From Sphingomonas trueperi (GTDB taxonomy: Bacteria; Pseudomonadota; Alphaproteobacteria; Sphingomonadales; Sphingomonadaceae), in contig NZ_JAATJB010000020.1 of the NCBI RefSeq assembly GCF_011927635.1, positions 1-53,853 of the forward strand: 53,853 nucleotides of DNA, written 5' to 3'. Below the pieces are notes generated by a model. That model ran no database searches, had not been told where the DNA came from, and saw nothing but the letters and a program-made list of their open reading frames with translations. Positions within the stretch are counted from its first letter, which is position 1, and each line of letters opens with the position of its first letter. A program made the translations under genes and the position numbers. Positions 6,515 to 15,594 of this stretch are shown here, one piece after another.

Positions 6515-8947
6515 ATGGGGTGGGCAAAAGCGCCGTCTGCGCGGTTTCGATTTCTGACGGCGGCGCTCGCGCTGGCCGCGCTGTTCTCGACGGGACCGTC
6601 GGGGGCGCAACCCGCCGCGCGGGCGATGATCAAGCTACGAACCGAAGGCAGCCCGGCCCCGCGCGCGACAATCGCCGACATGGCGTGGATCGAGGGACAT
6701 TGGATCGGCGAGATGCCGGACGGCCCGGTGGAGCATGTGGTGCTCAGCCCCCGCTTCGGCCACCTCCCCGGCTTCGTACGGGCGCTCGGCGACCGAAGCC
6801 CGGTGTTCTACGAGATCAGTGTATTCGCCGAGGCGGGCGATTCGCTGACGGTGCGGGTCAAGCACTTCACGCCCGAGCTTGCCGGCTGGGAAGCGCAGTC
6901 GGGCTATGTAGACCGCCCGCTGGTTGATCGCGATGCGACCAACTTCTACTTCGACGGGATCACCTTCTCGAGAACCGGGCCGGACAGCTTCACGGTCTAT
7001 TTCCTCAATCGTTCGGAGGGCCAGGAACGCGAGACGCTGGTGATTCCCTTCCGGCGCAAATCCGCGTCCGCGGGCACGGAGCCTGGCGTACCGGCGGGCG
7101 CCGTGCAACAGCAGGGCCGGCTGGTCAACGAACAGCTGCAGTCGGCGAGCTTCGCCAGCAGCAGGATCGGCATCTCTCCGATCCGAAACGTCACCGTCTA
7201 TCTGCCGCCCGGCTATGCGCAGGTCGATCGCCGCTTTCCCTCCCTCTATTACCTCCAGCACTTCTTCGAGGACCATCGCGAGCCCTTCGCCAGCCATGGC
7301 GCGAAGCAACTGCTCGACGCCGCGATCCGGGCGCATGTGACCGGCGATGTGATCATCGTCGCCGCTGACTTCTCCACGCCCGCAGGCAGCTCCTGGTACG
7401 TGAACTCGCCGGTGACGGGAAATTGGGAAGACTTCCTGGTGCGCGAGTTGGTGCCGCATGTCGACGCCACCTACCGCACCCTTGCCAGCCGCGATGCGCG
7501 CGGCGTGGTTGGGGACGGGGTCGGCGGCTATGGCGCGATCCGCTTGGGGATGCGCCATCCCGAGCTGTTCGGGGCAGTATATGGCATGCATCCGGTCGGG
7601 ACGGGGCCCAGTATCCAGCCATCGCACAGTCGCCCCGATTTTGATCTGCTGGCACGCGCCCGATCGCTCGAAGACCTGGGCGACGACGGGTACTCGCGCA
7701 TTTTCACATCGATCTACCAAGCCTTTTCGCCGAACCCTGGCCGGCCGCCGCTTTATTTCGATCCCCCGGCGAGACGGGTGGTCGGTCGGCTCGCCGTGCA
7801 CAGCGCGGTCACTGCGCGATTTCATCAAGGCTTTTCGCTCACCGAGCTGCTGCCAGCCTATGCCGACAATCTGAAGTCGCTGCGGGGCTTCAAGTTCGAC
7901 TGGGGGCGGCAGGACATGCTTGCCGATCACGTCTATGGCGCCCAAGCACTCTCGCATCGCCTAGCGGAGTTCGGCGTACCGCATGAAGCCGAGGAACATG
8001 GCGGCGGCTTTCGCGACCGGCATTGGGGCGAACAAGGGCGGTTCTACACCGACGTGCTGCCCTTCTTTGCGCACCACCTGCTGTTCGGCCCGCCCAGCAC
8101 GGTGCAGGATCGGGCAACTGCGGCGCACGGCCGACTGCGCGAGGCACTGATCGCGAATGATCCCGGCATGCTCGCCGCGCCATATCGCGCCGATGCGAGG
8201 AGCATGCTCGACTATCAGCCGGCGCTGTACGGGAGGGCGCAGATCACCGCCTATCACCGCGCCATGGGGAAACGGCGTCGCGTGACCGGCTATGTGCCCG
8301 TGGCCACCGAAATCCTCGATCTTGGGACAGCCCTTGTCGAAACGGGCATGTTCACGATCACCTGGTCGCTGGCGACCGGCGCCACCGAGGAAGAGCGGGG
8401 CAAATATGTTCATGTGTGGGGCGTGGAGCCGGATGGCAGCCTGCGGCTCGAATCGGATGTCCGGGGGTATTTCCGCCGATTGCCGGACCCGGCCGCATTC
8501 TTCGTCGATCTGCCACAGGGCCATACATCGGCCGACCACCCATCCGCCGCCGATTTAGCGCTTGAACGGACGCTGCACGCCAGGAACGCGCGCAACGCCG
8601 TCGCAGTGCGGACCCACGACGCGGAAACCCAGATCGCGGACTATTCCGAGGATGCCGTGGTCATGCCGTTCGCGGACACCAACAAGACCGGCATCGCTGA
8701 GATCCGGCCCTATCTCCTAGCCTACACGGAGGCTGGCCGCGGCGCGACCTTCGGCTCGGTGCGCGTCTGGAATGTCGGCTTCGAAGATTTCGGTGCCTAC
8801 GTGATCGAGTACCCGAAATTTCAGGTAAACTGGCGATCTTCAACCGCTTCCGGCGTCGTGAAAGGGGGTGGCCTGCGCCTCTGGCGCCGCCGCGCCGACG
8901 GGTCGCTTGCGCTATTTCGGCAGATCGGCACCCATGACTATCGATGA
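6515..8947 (+). CDS. Exported four-domain fusion: DUF6265, degenerate esterase, two SnoaL-like domains
   Basis: 810 residues from the ATG at 6515, which has GGGAGGGTG before it; a start at 6485 is possible. A signal peptide is followed by a DUF6265-like domain (MAWIEGHWIGEMPDG). The middle is an esterase-D-type alpha/beta hydrolase (VTVYLPPGYAQVDRRFPSLY ... VIIVAADF). Its nucleophile elbow reads G-D-G-V-G-G where active members have G-H-S-M-G-G, so the catalytic Ser is Gly. The C-terminal part has two NTF2/SnoaL-like folds, starting near DRATAAHGRLREALIANDPG and ALERTLHARNARNAVAVRTH. The hydrolase part is probably inactive and may be a binding module. It follows the LytS/LytR-type pair. Domain order is seen; substrate unknown. 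Confidence 0.7.
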   Translation: MGWAKAPSARFRFLTAALALAALFSTGPSGAQPAARAMIKLRTEGSPAPRATIADMAWIEGHWIGEMPDGPVEHVVLSPRFGHLPGFVRALGDRSPVFYEISVFAEAGDSLTVRVKHFTPELAGWEAQSGYVDRPLVDRDATNFYFDGITFSRTGPDSFTVYFLNRSEGQERETLVIPFRRKSASAGTEPGVPAGAVQQQGRLVNEQLQSASFASSRIGISPIRNVTVYLPPGYAQVDRRFPSLYYLQHFFEDHREPFASHGAKQLLDAAIRAHVTGDVIIVAADFSTPAGSSWYVNSPVTGNWEDFLVRELVPHVDATYRTLASRDARGVVGDGVGGYGAIRLGMRHPELFGAVYGMHPVGTGPSIQPSHSRPDFDLLARARSLEDLGDDGYSRIFTSIYQAFSPNPGRPPLYFDPPARRVVGRLAVHSAVTARFHQGFSLTELLPAYADNLKSLRGFKFDWGRQDMLADHVYGAQALSHRLAEFGVPHEAEEHGGGFRDRHWGEQGRFYTDVLPFFAHHLLFGPPSTVQDRATAAHGRLREALIANDPGMLAAPYRADARSMLDYQPALYGRAQITAYHRAMGKRRRVTGYVPVATEILDLGTALVETGMFTITWSLATGATEEERGKYVHVWGVEPDGSLRLESDVRGYFRRLPDPAAFFVDLPQGHTSADHPSAADLALERTLHARNARNAVAVRTHDAETQIADYSEDAVVMPFADTNKTGIAEIRPYLLAYTEAGRGATFGSVRVWNVGFEDFGAYVIEYPKFQVNWRSSTASGVVKGGGLRLWRRRADGSLALFRQIGTHDYR

Positions 8948-9009
8948 GTCACATCCGTCAGGCTTGCCTTCGCGCCAGCGACGTCGGAACGGATCCCGGG
9001 AGTGCCAGG

Positions 9010-9945
9010 TCAGGCAATCGGCGCAGGTTGGCGCAGATCGGAAGCGGCATTGCGGATCAGATCGATCACCGCGCGCGAGGCGGGCGCCATCTGCCGCTGT
9101 TGGGGGTAGCAAAGATAATAGCCGGGGAAGGGGACGGACCATTCCTGCAACAGGGGAACGAGCGCGCCTCGGGCAAAGGCGTCGACGACCGATTCTTCCT
9201 TGAGGAAGCTGATCCCGACGCCGGCCAACGCCGCCTGCATCATCACCGCGCGGCTGCTGGTGATCAGCGGCCCGTTCACGGCCACCGAGAACCAGCGGCC
9301 CTGCTCGAAGAACTCCCAGGCATAGGGTCCCGGTTGCCCGGGCCAGCGCCAGCGGATGCAGCGATGGTCGAGCAGATCCTTGGGCGTCTTCGGAGCGCCG
9401 TGCTCGGCGATATAGGCAGGCGCGGCCACGGCGAGCTGACGGATATCCCCGCCCAGCCGGAGCGCGACCATGTCCCGCTCGATCACCTCCCCGATGCGGA
9501 TGCCGGCATCATAGCCGCTGCCGACGATGTCCAGAACTGTGTCGTCGATCGTGAGATCGAGCGTGATGTCGGGGAAGTCGCGGGCGAGCTGCGGCAGGAT
9601 CGGCACCACGAAACTGTCCGCCGCAGCATGGAAGCAGTGGAGGCGAACGGTGCCCTTTGGCCGCCGGGCGGCATCGCGCGCCCTTGCGAGCGCCCCGGTC
9701 AAGCCATCGATCGCCGGGTTGATCTCGGCGAGCAGCGTCTCCCCAGCCTCGGTCAGCGAAACGCTGCGGGTGGTTCGGTGCAGCAGCCGGATGCCGAGCC
9801 GCTCCTCGAGGCCGCGGATCAGCTGGCTCAGCGCCGAGGACGACACCCCCAGCTGCTCCGCCGCCCGGCTGAAGCTGCGCTGCTCGGCCACGGCGGCAAA
9901 GGCGCGCAGGGCACCGAACTCACTGGGATGGATCATACGTCGCAT
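9010..9945 (-). CDS. LysR-family transcriptional regulator
   Basis: 311 residues, normal for the family. N-terminal winged helix (about 8-67: FGALRAFAAVAEQRSFSRAA, LGVSSSALSQLI), then a periplasmic-binding-fold effector domain resembling the CrgA-like group. It is divergently arranged with the short-chain dehydrogenase at 10043 across 97 bp, the usual layout in which a LysR protein controls the divergent gene and itself. The co-inducer is not evident. Confidence 0.92.
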   Translation of the reverse strand: MRRMIHPSEFGALRAFAAVAEQRSFSRAAEQLGVSSSALSQLIRGLEERLGIRLLHRTTRSVSLTEAGETLLAEINPAIDGLTGALARARDAARRPKGTVRLHCFHAAADSFVVPILPQLARDFPDITLDLTIDDTVLDIVGSGYDAGIRIGEVIERDMVALRLGGDIRQLAVAAPAYIAEHGAPKTPKDLLDHRCIRWRWPGQPGPYAWEFFEQGRWFSVAVNGPLITSSRAVMMQAALAGVGISFLKEESVVDAFARGALVPLLQEWSVPFPGYYLCYPQQRQMAPASRAVIDLIRNAASDLRQPAPIA

Positions 9946-10042
9946 CTCAGCATTGTGAAGCTGATCTTACAAGCCCGGGTAGCAAGCGCCCGATTATCCG
10001 ACCCGGCTGAAAGGCTATGTCTGGCGGCGAAGGAGAACAGCT

Positions 10043-10867
10043 ATGAAGACCTGGTTCATCACCGGCATTTCCCGCGGCCTTGGCAAGGCCCTTGCCCAAG
10101 CGGCGCTTTCGCGCGGCGACACCGTCGTCGGGACCGTCCGTGAAGGCGTGCCCGACCTCGTGGCGGGGAAGGGTGCGCTGCATGTCTTGACCGTCGACCT
10201 AACGGACAAGGCTGCGATCGCGCCGGCCGTGCGCGACGCATTCGAACGGACGGGCCGCATCGACGTGCTGGTCAACAATGCCGGGTACGGCCTGTTGGGG
10301 GCACTGGAGGAGGCGACCGACGCGGAGTTCGAGCGACTGTTCGCGGTCAACGTCTTCGCACCGTTCGCCGTCATCCGCGCCGCGCTACCGACACTGCGCC
10401 GGCAGGGCAGCGGCCATATCCTTAACATCACGTCGATCGCAGGCCGCGCGCCGGCGGGATCGTCCGGCCTCTATTCCGCAACCAAGTCGGCGCTCGAAGG
10501 GCTGACGCAGAGCTTGGCACAGGAAATCGCCCCCTTCGGCCTCAAGGCCACCGCGATCGCGCCGGGCGCGTTCCGTACCGACTTCCTGAGCGAGCATTCG
10601 ATCCGGCGCAGCCAGGGCGGTGAGCAGTATGCGGAAAGCGTCGGAACCGCGGTTGCCCGCCTCAATGCCATGGCCGGCAGCCAGATCGGCGACCCGGACA
10701 AGGCGGCGGCTGCAATTCTCGAACTGGTCGACGCGGAAAATCCGCCGCTGCATCTGCTGCTGGGGAGCGATGCGCTGCGGCGCGCGCGCGAGAAGCTCGA
10801 CACCGTGATCGACGAAATCGATCGCTGGGAGACGGTGACCCGCTCGACCGATCATCCGGTAGGATAA
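10043..10867 (+). CDS. Short-chain dehydrogenase/reductase (classical SDR)
   Basis: 274 residues, NAD(P)-dependent oxidoreductase. Rossmann motif TGISRGLG at residues 8-15, NNAG, catalytic Ser in NITSIAG, and YSATK (Tyr-x-x-x-Lys). AAGGAG precedes the ATG by 8 bp. It belongs to the group with a longer C-terminus often annotated as oxidoreductase/short-chain dehydrogenase; substrate cannot be told from sequence. Likely controlled by the divergent LysR regulator. It converges with the efflux operon end at 10988. Confidence 0.9.
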   Translation: MKTWFITGISRGLGKALAQAALSRGDTVVGTVREGVPDLVAGKGALHVLTVDLTDKAAIAPAVRDAFERTGRIDVLVNNAGYGLLGALEEATDAEFERLFAVNVFAPFAVIRAALPTLRRQGSGHILNITSIAGRAPAGSSGLYSATKSALEGLTQSLAQEIAPFGLKATAIAPGAFRTDFLSEHSIRRSQGGEQYAESVGTAVARLNAMAGSQIGDPDKAAAAILELVDAENPPLHLLLGSDALRRAREKLDTVIDEIDRWETVTRSTDHPVG

Positions 10868-10987
10868 AGGCGTAGGCGGCTGGGAGCGGGTATCGTTGTG
10901 GCGAGTAAGTGGAAGTTGCAAGGTGCGCGGTTCTCGACGCCGGACCATGCGCCGGTGGGTGCGCGCTTGCACGTCCGATTACTCCGC

Positions 10988-12424
10988 TTACTCCGCTTGC
11001 GCAGCTCCCCAACCGCCACCAATCGCCTGGATCAGCGAGATCGTCGCCACCTGCCGGTTCGTCCCCGCCTGCACCTCGGCCTGGCGCGCGGAGAGGGCGG
11101 CGGTCTGGGCGGTGACGACGGCAGTATAGTCGGTCTGGCCGGCGAGATACTGGTTTATCGCGATTGCCTGCGCCTGGACCGCCGCAGTGGCGGCTGCGCC
11201 GCGCTCGTCGGCGACGGTGGCCAGCACCCGCACGGCTGCGAGGGCGTCCTCGGTCTGCTGAAACGCGGCCAGCACCGCCTGGCGATAGGCGGCCGCCGCC
11301 TGGTCATACGCGGCAAGCGCCTCCCGGACACGTGCCGAGCGCGCGCCGCCATCGAAGATAGTCTGGGCGGCGCTCGTGCCCAAGGACCACAGGCTGGCGG
11401 GGGCGGAGAACAGGCTGCCTAGCGCACCCCCGCTGGTCTGGGCGGACCCGGAGAGCGACAGGGTGGGGAAGAACGCCGCCCGCTGGACGCCGATCGCGGC
11501 GTTCGCCGCCGCGACGCGTCGTTCGGCGGCGGCAACGTCCGGGCGGCGCTGGACGATCGCGCCGGGCAGCACCGCGGGTACTTGCGGCACGGTGCGGTCC
11601 CATGCTGCCGGCGCGATCGAGAAGCGCGAGGGGTTGGCGCCGACCAGCACGGCGATGGCATGCTCGTAGATCGCCCGCTGCCGTGCGAGATCTGCCTGTT
11701 GCGCCCGGGCATTGCGGAGCTGGGTTTCGGCCTGGAAGACATCCGCCTGCGAGACGATGCCCTCGCGGAAGCGGTTCCGGGTGATCGTCAGCGATCGTTC
11801 GTAGGCCGCGCTGGTTTCCGCCAGCAAGGCCGCCTGGGCGTCGATCCCGCGCAGCTGGAAATAGTCGCTGGCCAGCTCGCCCTGCGCGGCCAGCGTCGCG
11901 TTGCGCAGGTCGCCCGCGCTCGCCTGCGCCGCCGCGCCGGCCTGCCGGGTGGCGTTGCCCACCCGGCCCCAAAGGTCCGGCTGCCAGGTCGCGCCGAGCG
12001 CCAGCGACGAGGTGGTGCCGCGACTGAGTGTCGCGGTGCCGCCCGATCCGCCCGGCACGATGCCGGTCGTTCCGCCGTCGAAGCTTTCGCTGCGGCTGGC
12101 GCTGCCATTGAGGTCCAGGCTGGGGAACAGGCCGGCCCGGCTTTCCCGCACCGCTGCCTGCGCCTGGCGATAGGCGGCGGCATAGGCGGCGACGTTCTGG
12201 TTGGAGATCGCGACCCGGGCCTCCAGCGCGTCGAGATCGCGATCGCCGAACAGTTTCCACCATTCGCCCTTCGCCACGTCGTCGGCCGGCGCGGCGCTGG
12301 TCCAGCCTGGCGCTTCCTTGAAGGTCGCGGGCAGCGCCATTGCCGGGCGCTGATACTCGGGCGCGAGCGAGCAGCCGGCCAATCCGGTCAGCGCGAGTAG
12401 CGGGAGGAGGGAGGCGCGGTTCAT
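10988..12424 (-). CDS. NodT-family outer-membrane efflux lipoprotein
   Basis: 478 residues. A lipoprotein signal with lipobox LAGC (Cys18) anchors it in the outer membrane; the two long TolC-like repeats follow (about 60-260 and 270-465), rich in Ala/Gln coiled-coil helices. As last gene of the operon, its ATG overlaps the mdtC stop by 4 bp. It supplies the outer-membrane channel for the MdtABC pump. At the stop codon a 9-bp unit GCGGAGTAA is tandemly repeated (10979-10996), giving a second TAA 9 bp after the first. Confidence 0.92.
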   Translation of the reverse strand: MNRASLLPLLALTGLAGCSLAPEYQRPAMALPATFKEAPGWTSAAPADDVAKGEWWKLFGDRDLDALEARVAISNQNVAAYAAAYRQAQAAVRESRAGLFPSLDLNGSASRSESFDGGTTGIVPGGSGGTATLSRGTTSSLALGATWQPDLWGRVGNATRQAGAAAQASAGDLRNATLAAQGELASDYFQLRGIDAQAALLAETSAAYERSLTITRNRFREGIVSQADVFQAETQLRNARAQQADLARQRAIYEHAIAVLVGANPSRFSIAPAAWDRTVPQVPAVLPGAIVQRRPDVAAAERRVAAANAAIGVQRAAFFPTLSLSGSAQTSGGALGSLFSAPASLWSLGTSAAQTIFDGGARSARVREALAAYDQAAAAYRQAVLAAFQQTEDALAAVRVLATVADERGAAATAAVQAQAIAINQYLAGQTDYTAVVTAQTAALSARQAEVQAGTNRQVATISLIQAIGGGWGAAQAE

Positions 12425-15400
12425 GCGGGCGAGGTTTCCTGTGGCGGCACGGTGCGCGCCGGGCGGGGGCGCTCGCGCCGGGCGAACCGGTCGAGCACGA
12501 CATAGATGACGGGCGTGGTGAGCAGCGTCAGCACCTGACTGACCATCAGCCCACCGAAGATCGCTGCGCCGAGCGGCCGGCGCAGCTCCGCGCCGGCGCC
12601 GAAGCCGATCGCCAGCGGCACCGCGCCCAGCGCGGCGGCGAGCGTGGTCATCAGGATCGGGCGGAAGCGCAGCAGCGATGCCTCGCGGATCGCCTCGATC
12701 GCGCTCAGCCCGCGCGTCCGCTCTGCCTCGAGGGCGAAGTCGATGATCAGGATCGCGTTCTTCTTGACGATGCCGATCAGCAGGAGGATGCCGATTGCGC
12801 CGATCAGGTCGAACTGGAGGCCGAACAGCATCAGCGTGGCGATCGCGCCCAGCCCGGCGGGGGGGAGGGTGGAGAGCACCGTCAGCGGGTGAACCCAGCT
12901 TTCGTAGAGCACGCCCAGCACGATATAGATCGCAACGAGGGCGAGCCCGATCAGCAGCGGGATCGACGCCATCGAGCGCTGGAACAGCTGGGCGGTGCCG
13001 GCAAAACCGCCATGGACATCGCCGTCCTTCGCGCGGATCCCGCCCATTGCCTGCTCGACCATGCGCGATGCCTGGCCGAGCGAGATGCCGGGCGCGAGGT
13101 TGAACGCGATGGTGGCGGAAGGCACGCCCCCCTGGTGATTGACCTGCGCCGGGGCCGAGGCATCGCTCCAGCGCGCAAAGGCACCGAGCGGGATCATCGT
13201 TGCCGCCTTGGTGTTGACGGGTGCGCCGCCGGCGGCGTCGCGATTGGCGCTCGGCCCCTGCTGGCCGCTGCCCGTAAGCGGGCCGGTGGGAACATGGATG
13301 TGCGACAATCCGTCCGGGGAGGCCGCGATGCCGGGCGCCACGCCCATCACGACATGATATTGGTTGAGCCCGCTATAGATGATCGACACCTGACGCTGGC
13401 CGAAGGCGTCGTACAGGGTCTGGTCGACCGCAGCCGGGGTAATGCCCAGCCGCGCAGCGGTATCGCGCAGGACCTCGACATAGGCGCTCGCGGCGCCCGC
13501 GCTCATGTCGTTGTCGACATCGGTGACGAGGTCGGGCCGGGCGCGCAGCACGGCGGCGAGCTGGTCGGCGGCTGCTTGGAGCCGGGGAGCATCGGGGGCG
13601 GTCAGCGTATATTGATAGGTCGCGTTGGATTGCCGGCCGCCGGTGCGCAGATCCTGGACGGGGTTGAGGAAGGTCGTGGTGCCGGTGAACCTGTCGAGCG
13701 CGGGGCGCAGCCGTTCCACCACGTCGCGGGCCGAGGCCCGGCGCTCGCTTTGGGGCTTGAGCGTCAGGAAGAGGAAGCCGCCGCCGATGCGCTGGCCGCC
13801 GGTGAACGCCACGACGTTCGCAACCGCCGGATCCGCCTTGATCGTCGCGGCGATGCCGCGCAGCCGTTCGTCGAGGGCGCCGAACCCCATCGCCTGATCC
13901 GCGCGGACGGCGCCGAGAGTCGAGCCGGTATCCTCATCGGGGAACAGGCCCCTGGGGACGCCCGCCATCAATGCGACCTGGAGGAGCAGCGCCGCGATCA
14001 GCATCAGGATGGTGACGGCGCGATGGGCGAGCGCCCAGTCGAGCAGGCAGGCATAGCCCTGCTGCACCGCGCCGAACAGGCGATCGAAGCGGCTCTCGCG
14101 CGGTCGCCGCACCGGGCGCCCGCGCAGGAGCAGCGCGCTCAGCATCGGCGTGGTGGTGAGCGACAGCACCAGGCTGATCAGCACCGCGATCGTCATCGTC
14201 TGGGCGAATTCGTTGAACAGGCGCCCGGCCAGCCCGCCCATGAAGAGCAGGGGGATGAACACCGCGACGAGGCTCAGCGAGATCGACAGCACCGTGAAGC
14301 CGACCTCGCCTGCCCCGCGCAGGGCGGCTTCGAACGGCTTCATCCCGTCCTCGACATGGCGCTGGATATTCTCCAGCACCACGATCGCATCGTCGACGAC
14401 GAAGCCGGTCGCAACCGTCAGCGCCATCAGCGACAGATTGTTGAGGCTGAACCCCGCCAGGTACATCACCGCCAGCGTGCCCGCGAGCGACACGATCGTC
14501 GCCACCGCCGGCACCACGGTCGCCCGCCAGGATTGCAGGAAGATCCCGACCACCGCGACCACCAGCAGCACCGCGATCACCAGCGTCAGCTCCACTTCGT
14601 GCAGCGACGAGCGGATGGTGATCGAGAGGTCGGCCGCGGGGTCGAGCCGGATGTCGGCGGGGATCGAGGCGCGCAGCGCGGGCAATTGCGCATTCACGAG
14701 GTCGATGGTGCGGACGATGTTGGCGCCCGGCTGGCGGCTGATCAGGATGTCGAGCGCGCGGCTGCCGTTGAAATAACCGGCGGTGCGGACGTCTTCCGGG
14801 CCGGTGCGCACCTTGGCGACGTCGGACAGGCGCACGGCTGCGCCGCCCCGCCAGGCGACGATCAGCCCGGTATAATCCTCTGCCCGCAGCGTCGGCGTGG
14901 CGGTGGTGAGCAGCCACGATGTCCTGCTGTCCTCGATCACCCCCTTGGGGCGATTGGCCGCGCTCGACTGAATGGCGGTGCGCACGTCCTCGAGCGGAAT
15001 GCCGTAGCGGTTGAGCGCATCGGGATCGAGATCGACGCGCACCGCGGGCAGCGAGGCACCGGCCAGCTGCACGTCGCCGACCCCCGGCACCTGAAGCAGC
15101 CGCTGCTGTACGGTTGCCGCCACCGCATCATAGACCTGTGCCGGCGAGCGCGTGCTGGAGGTGAGCGACAGGATGAGGATCGGTGCGGCAGCGGGGTTGA
15201 TCTTGCGATAGCCGGGGTTGGTCCGCAGGGTCGCGGGCAGGTCGCCGCGTGCGGCGTTGATCGCCGCCTGCACGTCGCGCGCGGCGCTGTCGGCATTGCG
15301 CGAAAGGTCGAATTGCAGGGTGATCTGGGTGATGCCGACGTTCGAGCGCGAGGTGAGTTCGGTGAGGCCCGCGATCGACTGGAAGCGCTTTTCCAGCGGT

Positions 15401-15594
15401 GCGGCGACGCTCGACCCCATGGTTTGCGGGCTGGCCCCGGGCAGGGTGGCGGTGACGTTGATCGTCGGCAGGTCGATATCGGGCAGCGGTGCGACCGGCA
15501 GGCGGAAGAACGCGACGATCCCGGCGAGCAGGATGCCGAGCGTGAGCAGCATCGTCCCCACCGGCCGGCAGATGAAGGGCGCGGCGATATTCAT
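12421..15594 (-). CDS. mdtC: RND multidrug efflux permease, MdtC-like
   Basis: 1057 residues, twelve membrane segments with two large periplasmic loops, as usual for AcrB-type transporters. The TM4 proton-relay pair is present in GFVVDDAIVVLENIQRH. The N-terminus (FICRPVGTMLLTLGILLAGI ... LPDIDLPTINVTATLPGASP) and its place after a second RND gene fit MdtC, which forms a mixed trimer with MdtB. It overlaps both neighbours by 4 bp (ATGA), so the pump genes are translationally coupled. In E. coli the substrates include novobiocin, bile salts and similar compounds; not shown here. Confidence 0.9.
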   Translation of the reverse strand: MNIAAPFICRPVGTMLLTLGILLAGIVAFFRLPVAPLPDIDLPTINVTATLPGASPQTMGSSVAAPLEKRFQSIAGLTELTSRSNVGITQITLQFDLSRNADSAARDVQAAINAARGDLPATLRTNPGYRKINPAAAPILILSLTSSTRSPAQVYDAVAATVQQRLLQVPGVGDVQLAGASLPAVRVDLDPDALNRYGIPLEDVRTAIQSSAANRPKGVIEDSRTSWLLTTATPTLRAEDYTGLIVAWRGGAAVRLSDVAKVRTGPEDVRTAGYFNGSRALDILISRQPGANIVRTIDLVNAQLPALRASIPADIRLDPAADLSITIRSSLHEVELTLVIAVLLVVAVVGIFLQSWRATVVPAVATIVSLAGTLAVMYLAGFSLNNLSLMALTVATGFVVDDAIVVLENIQRHVEDGMKPFEAALRGAGEVGFTVLSISLSLVAVFIPLLFMGGLAGRLFNEFAQTMTIAVLISLVLSLTTTPMLSALLLRGRPVRRPRESRFDRLFGAVQQGYACLLDWALAHRAVTILMLIAALLLQVALMAGVPRGLFPDEDTGSTLGAVRADQAMGFGALDERLRGIAATIKADPAVANVVAFTGGQRIGGGFLFLTLKPQSERRASARDVVERLRPALDRFTGTTTFLNPVQDLRTGGRQSNATYQYTLTAPDAPRLQAAADQLAAVLRARPDLVTDVDNDMSAGAASAYVEVLRDTAARLGITPAAVDQTLYDAFGQRQVSIIYSGLNQYHVVMGVAPGIAASPDGLSHIHVPTGPLTGSGQQGPSANRDAAGGAPVNTKAATMIPLGAFARWSDASAPAQVNHQGGVPSATIAFNLAPGISLGQASRMVEQAMGGIRAKDGDVHGGFAGTAQLFQRSMASIPLLIGLALVAIYIVLGVLYESWVHPLTVLSTLPPAGLGAIATLMLFGLQFDLIGAIGILLLIGIVKKNAILIIDFALEAERTRGLSAIEAIREASLLRFRPILMTTLAAALGAVPLAIGFGAGAELRRPLGAAIFGGLMVSQVLTLLTTPVIYVVLDRFARRERPRPARTVPPQETSPA

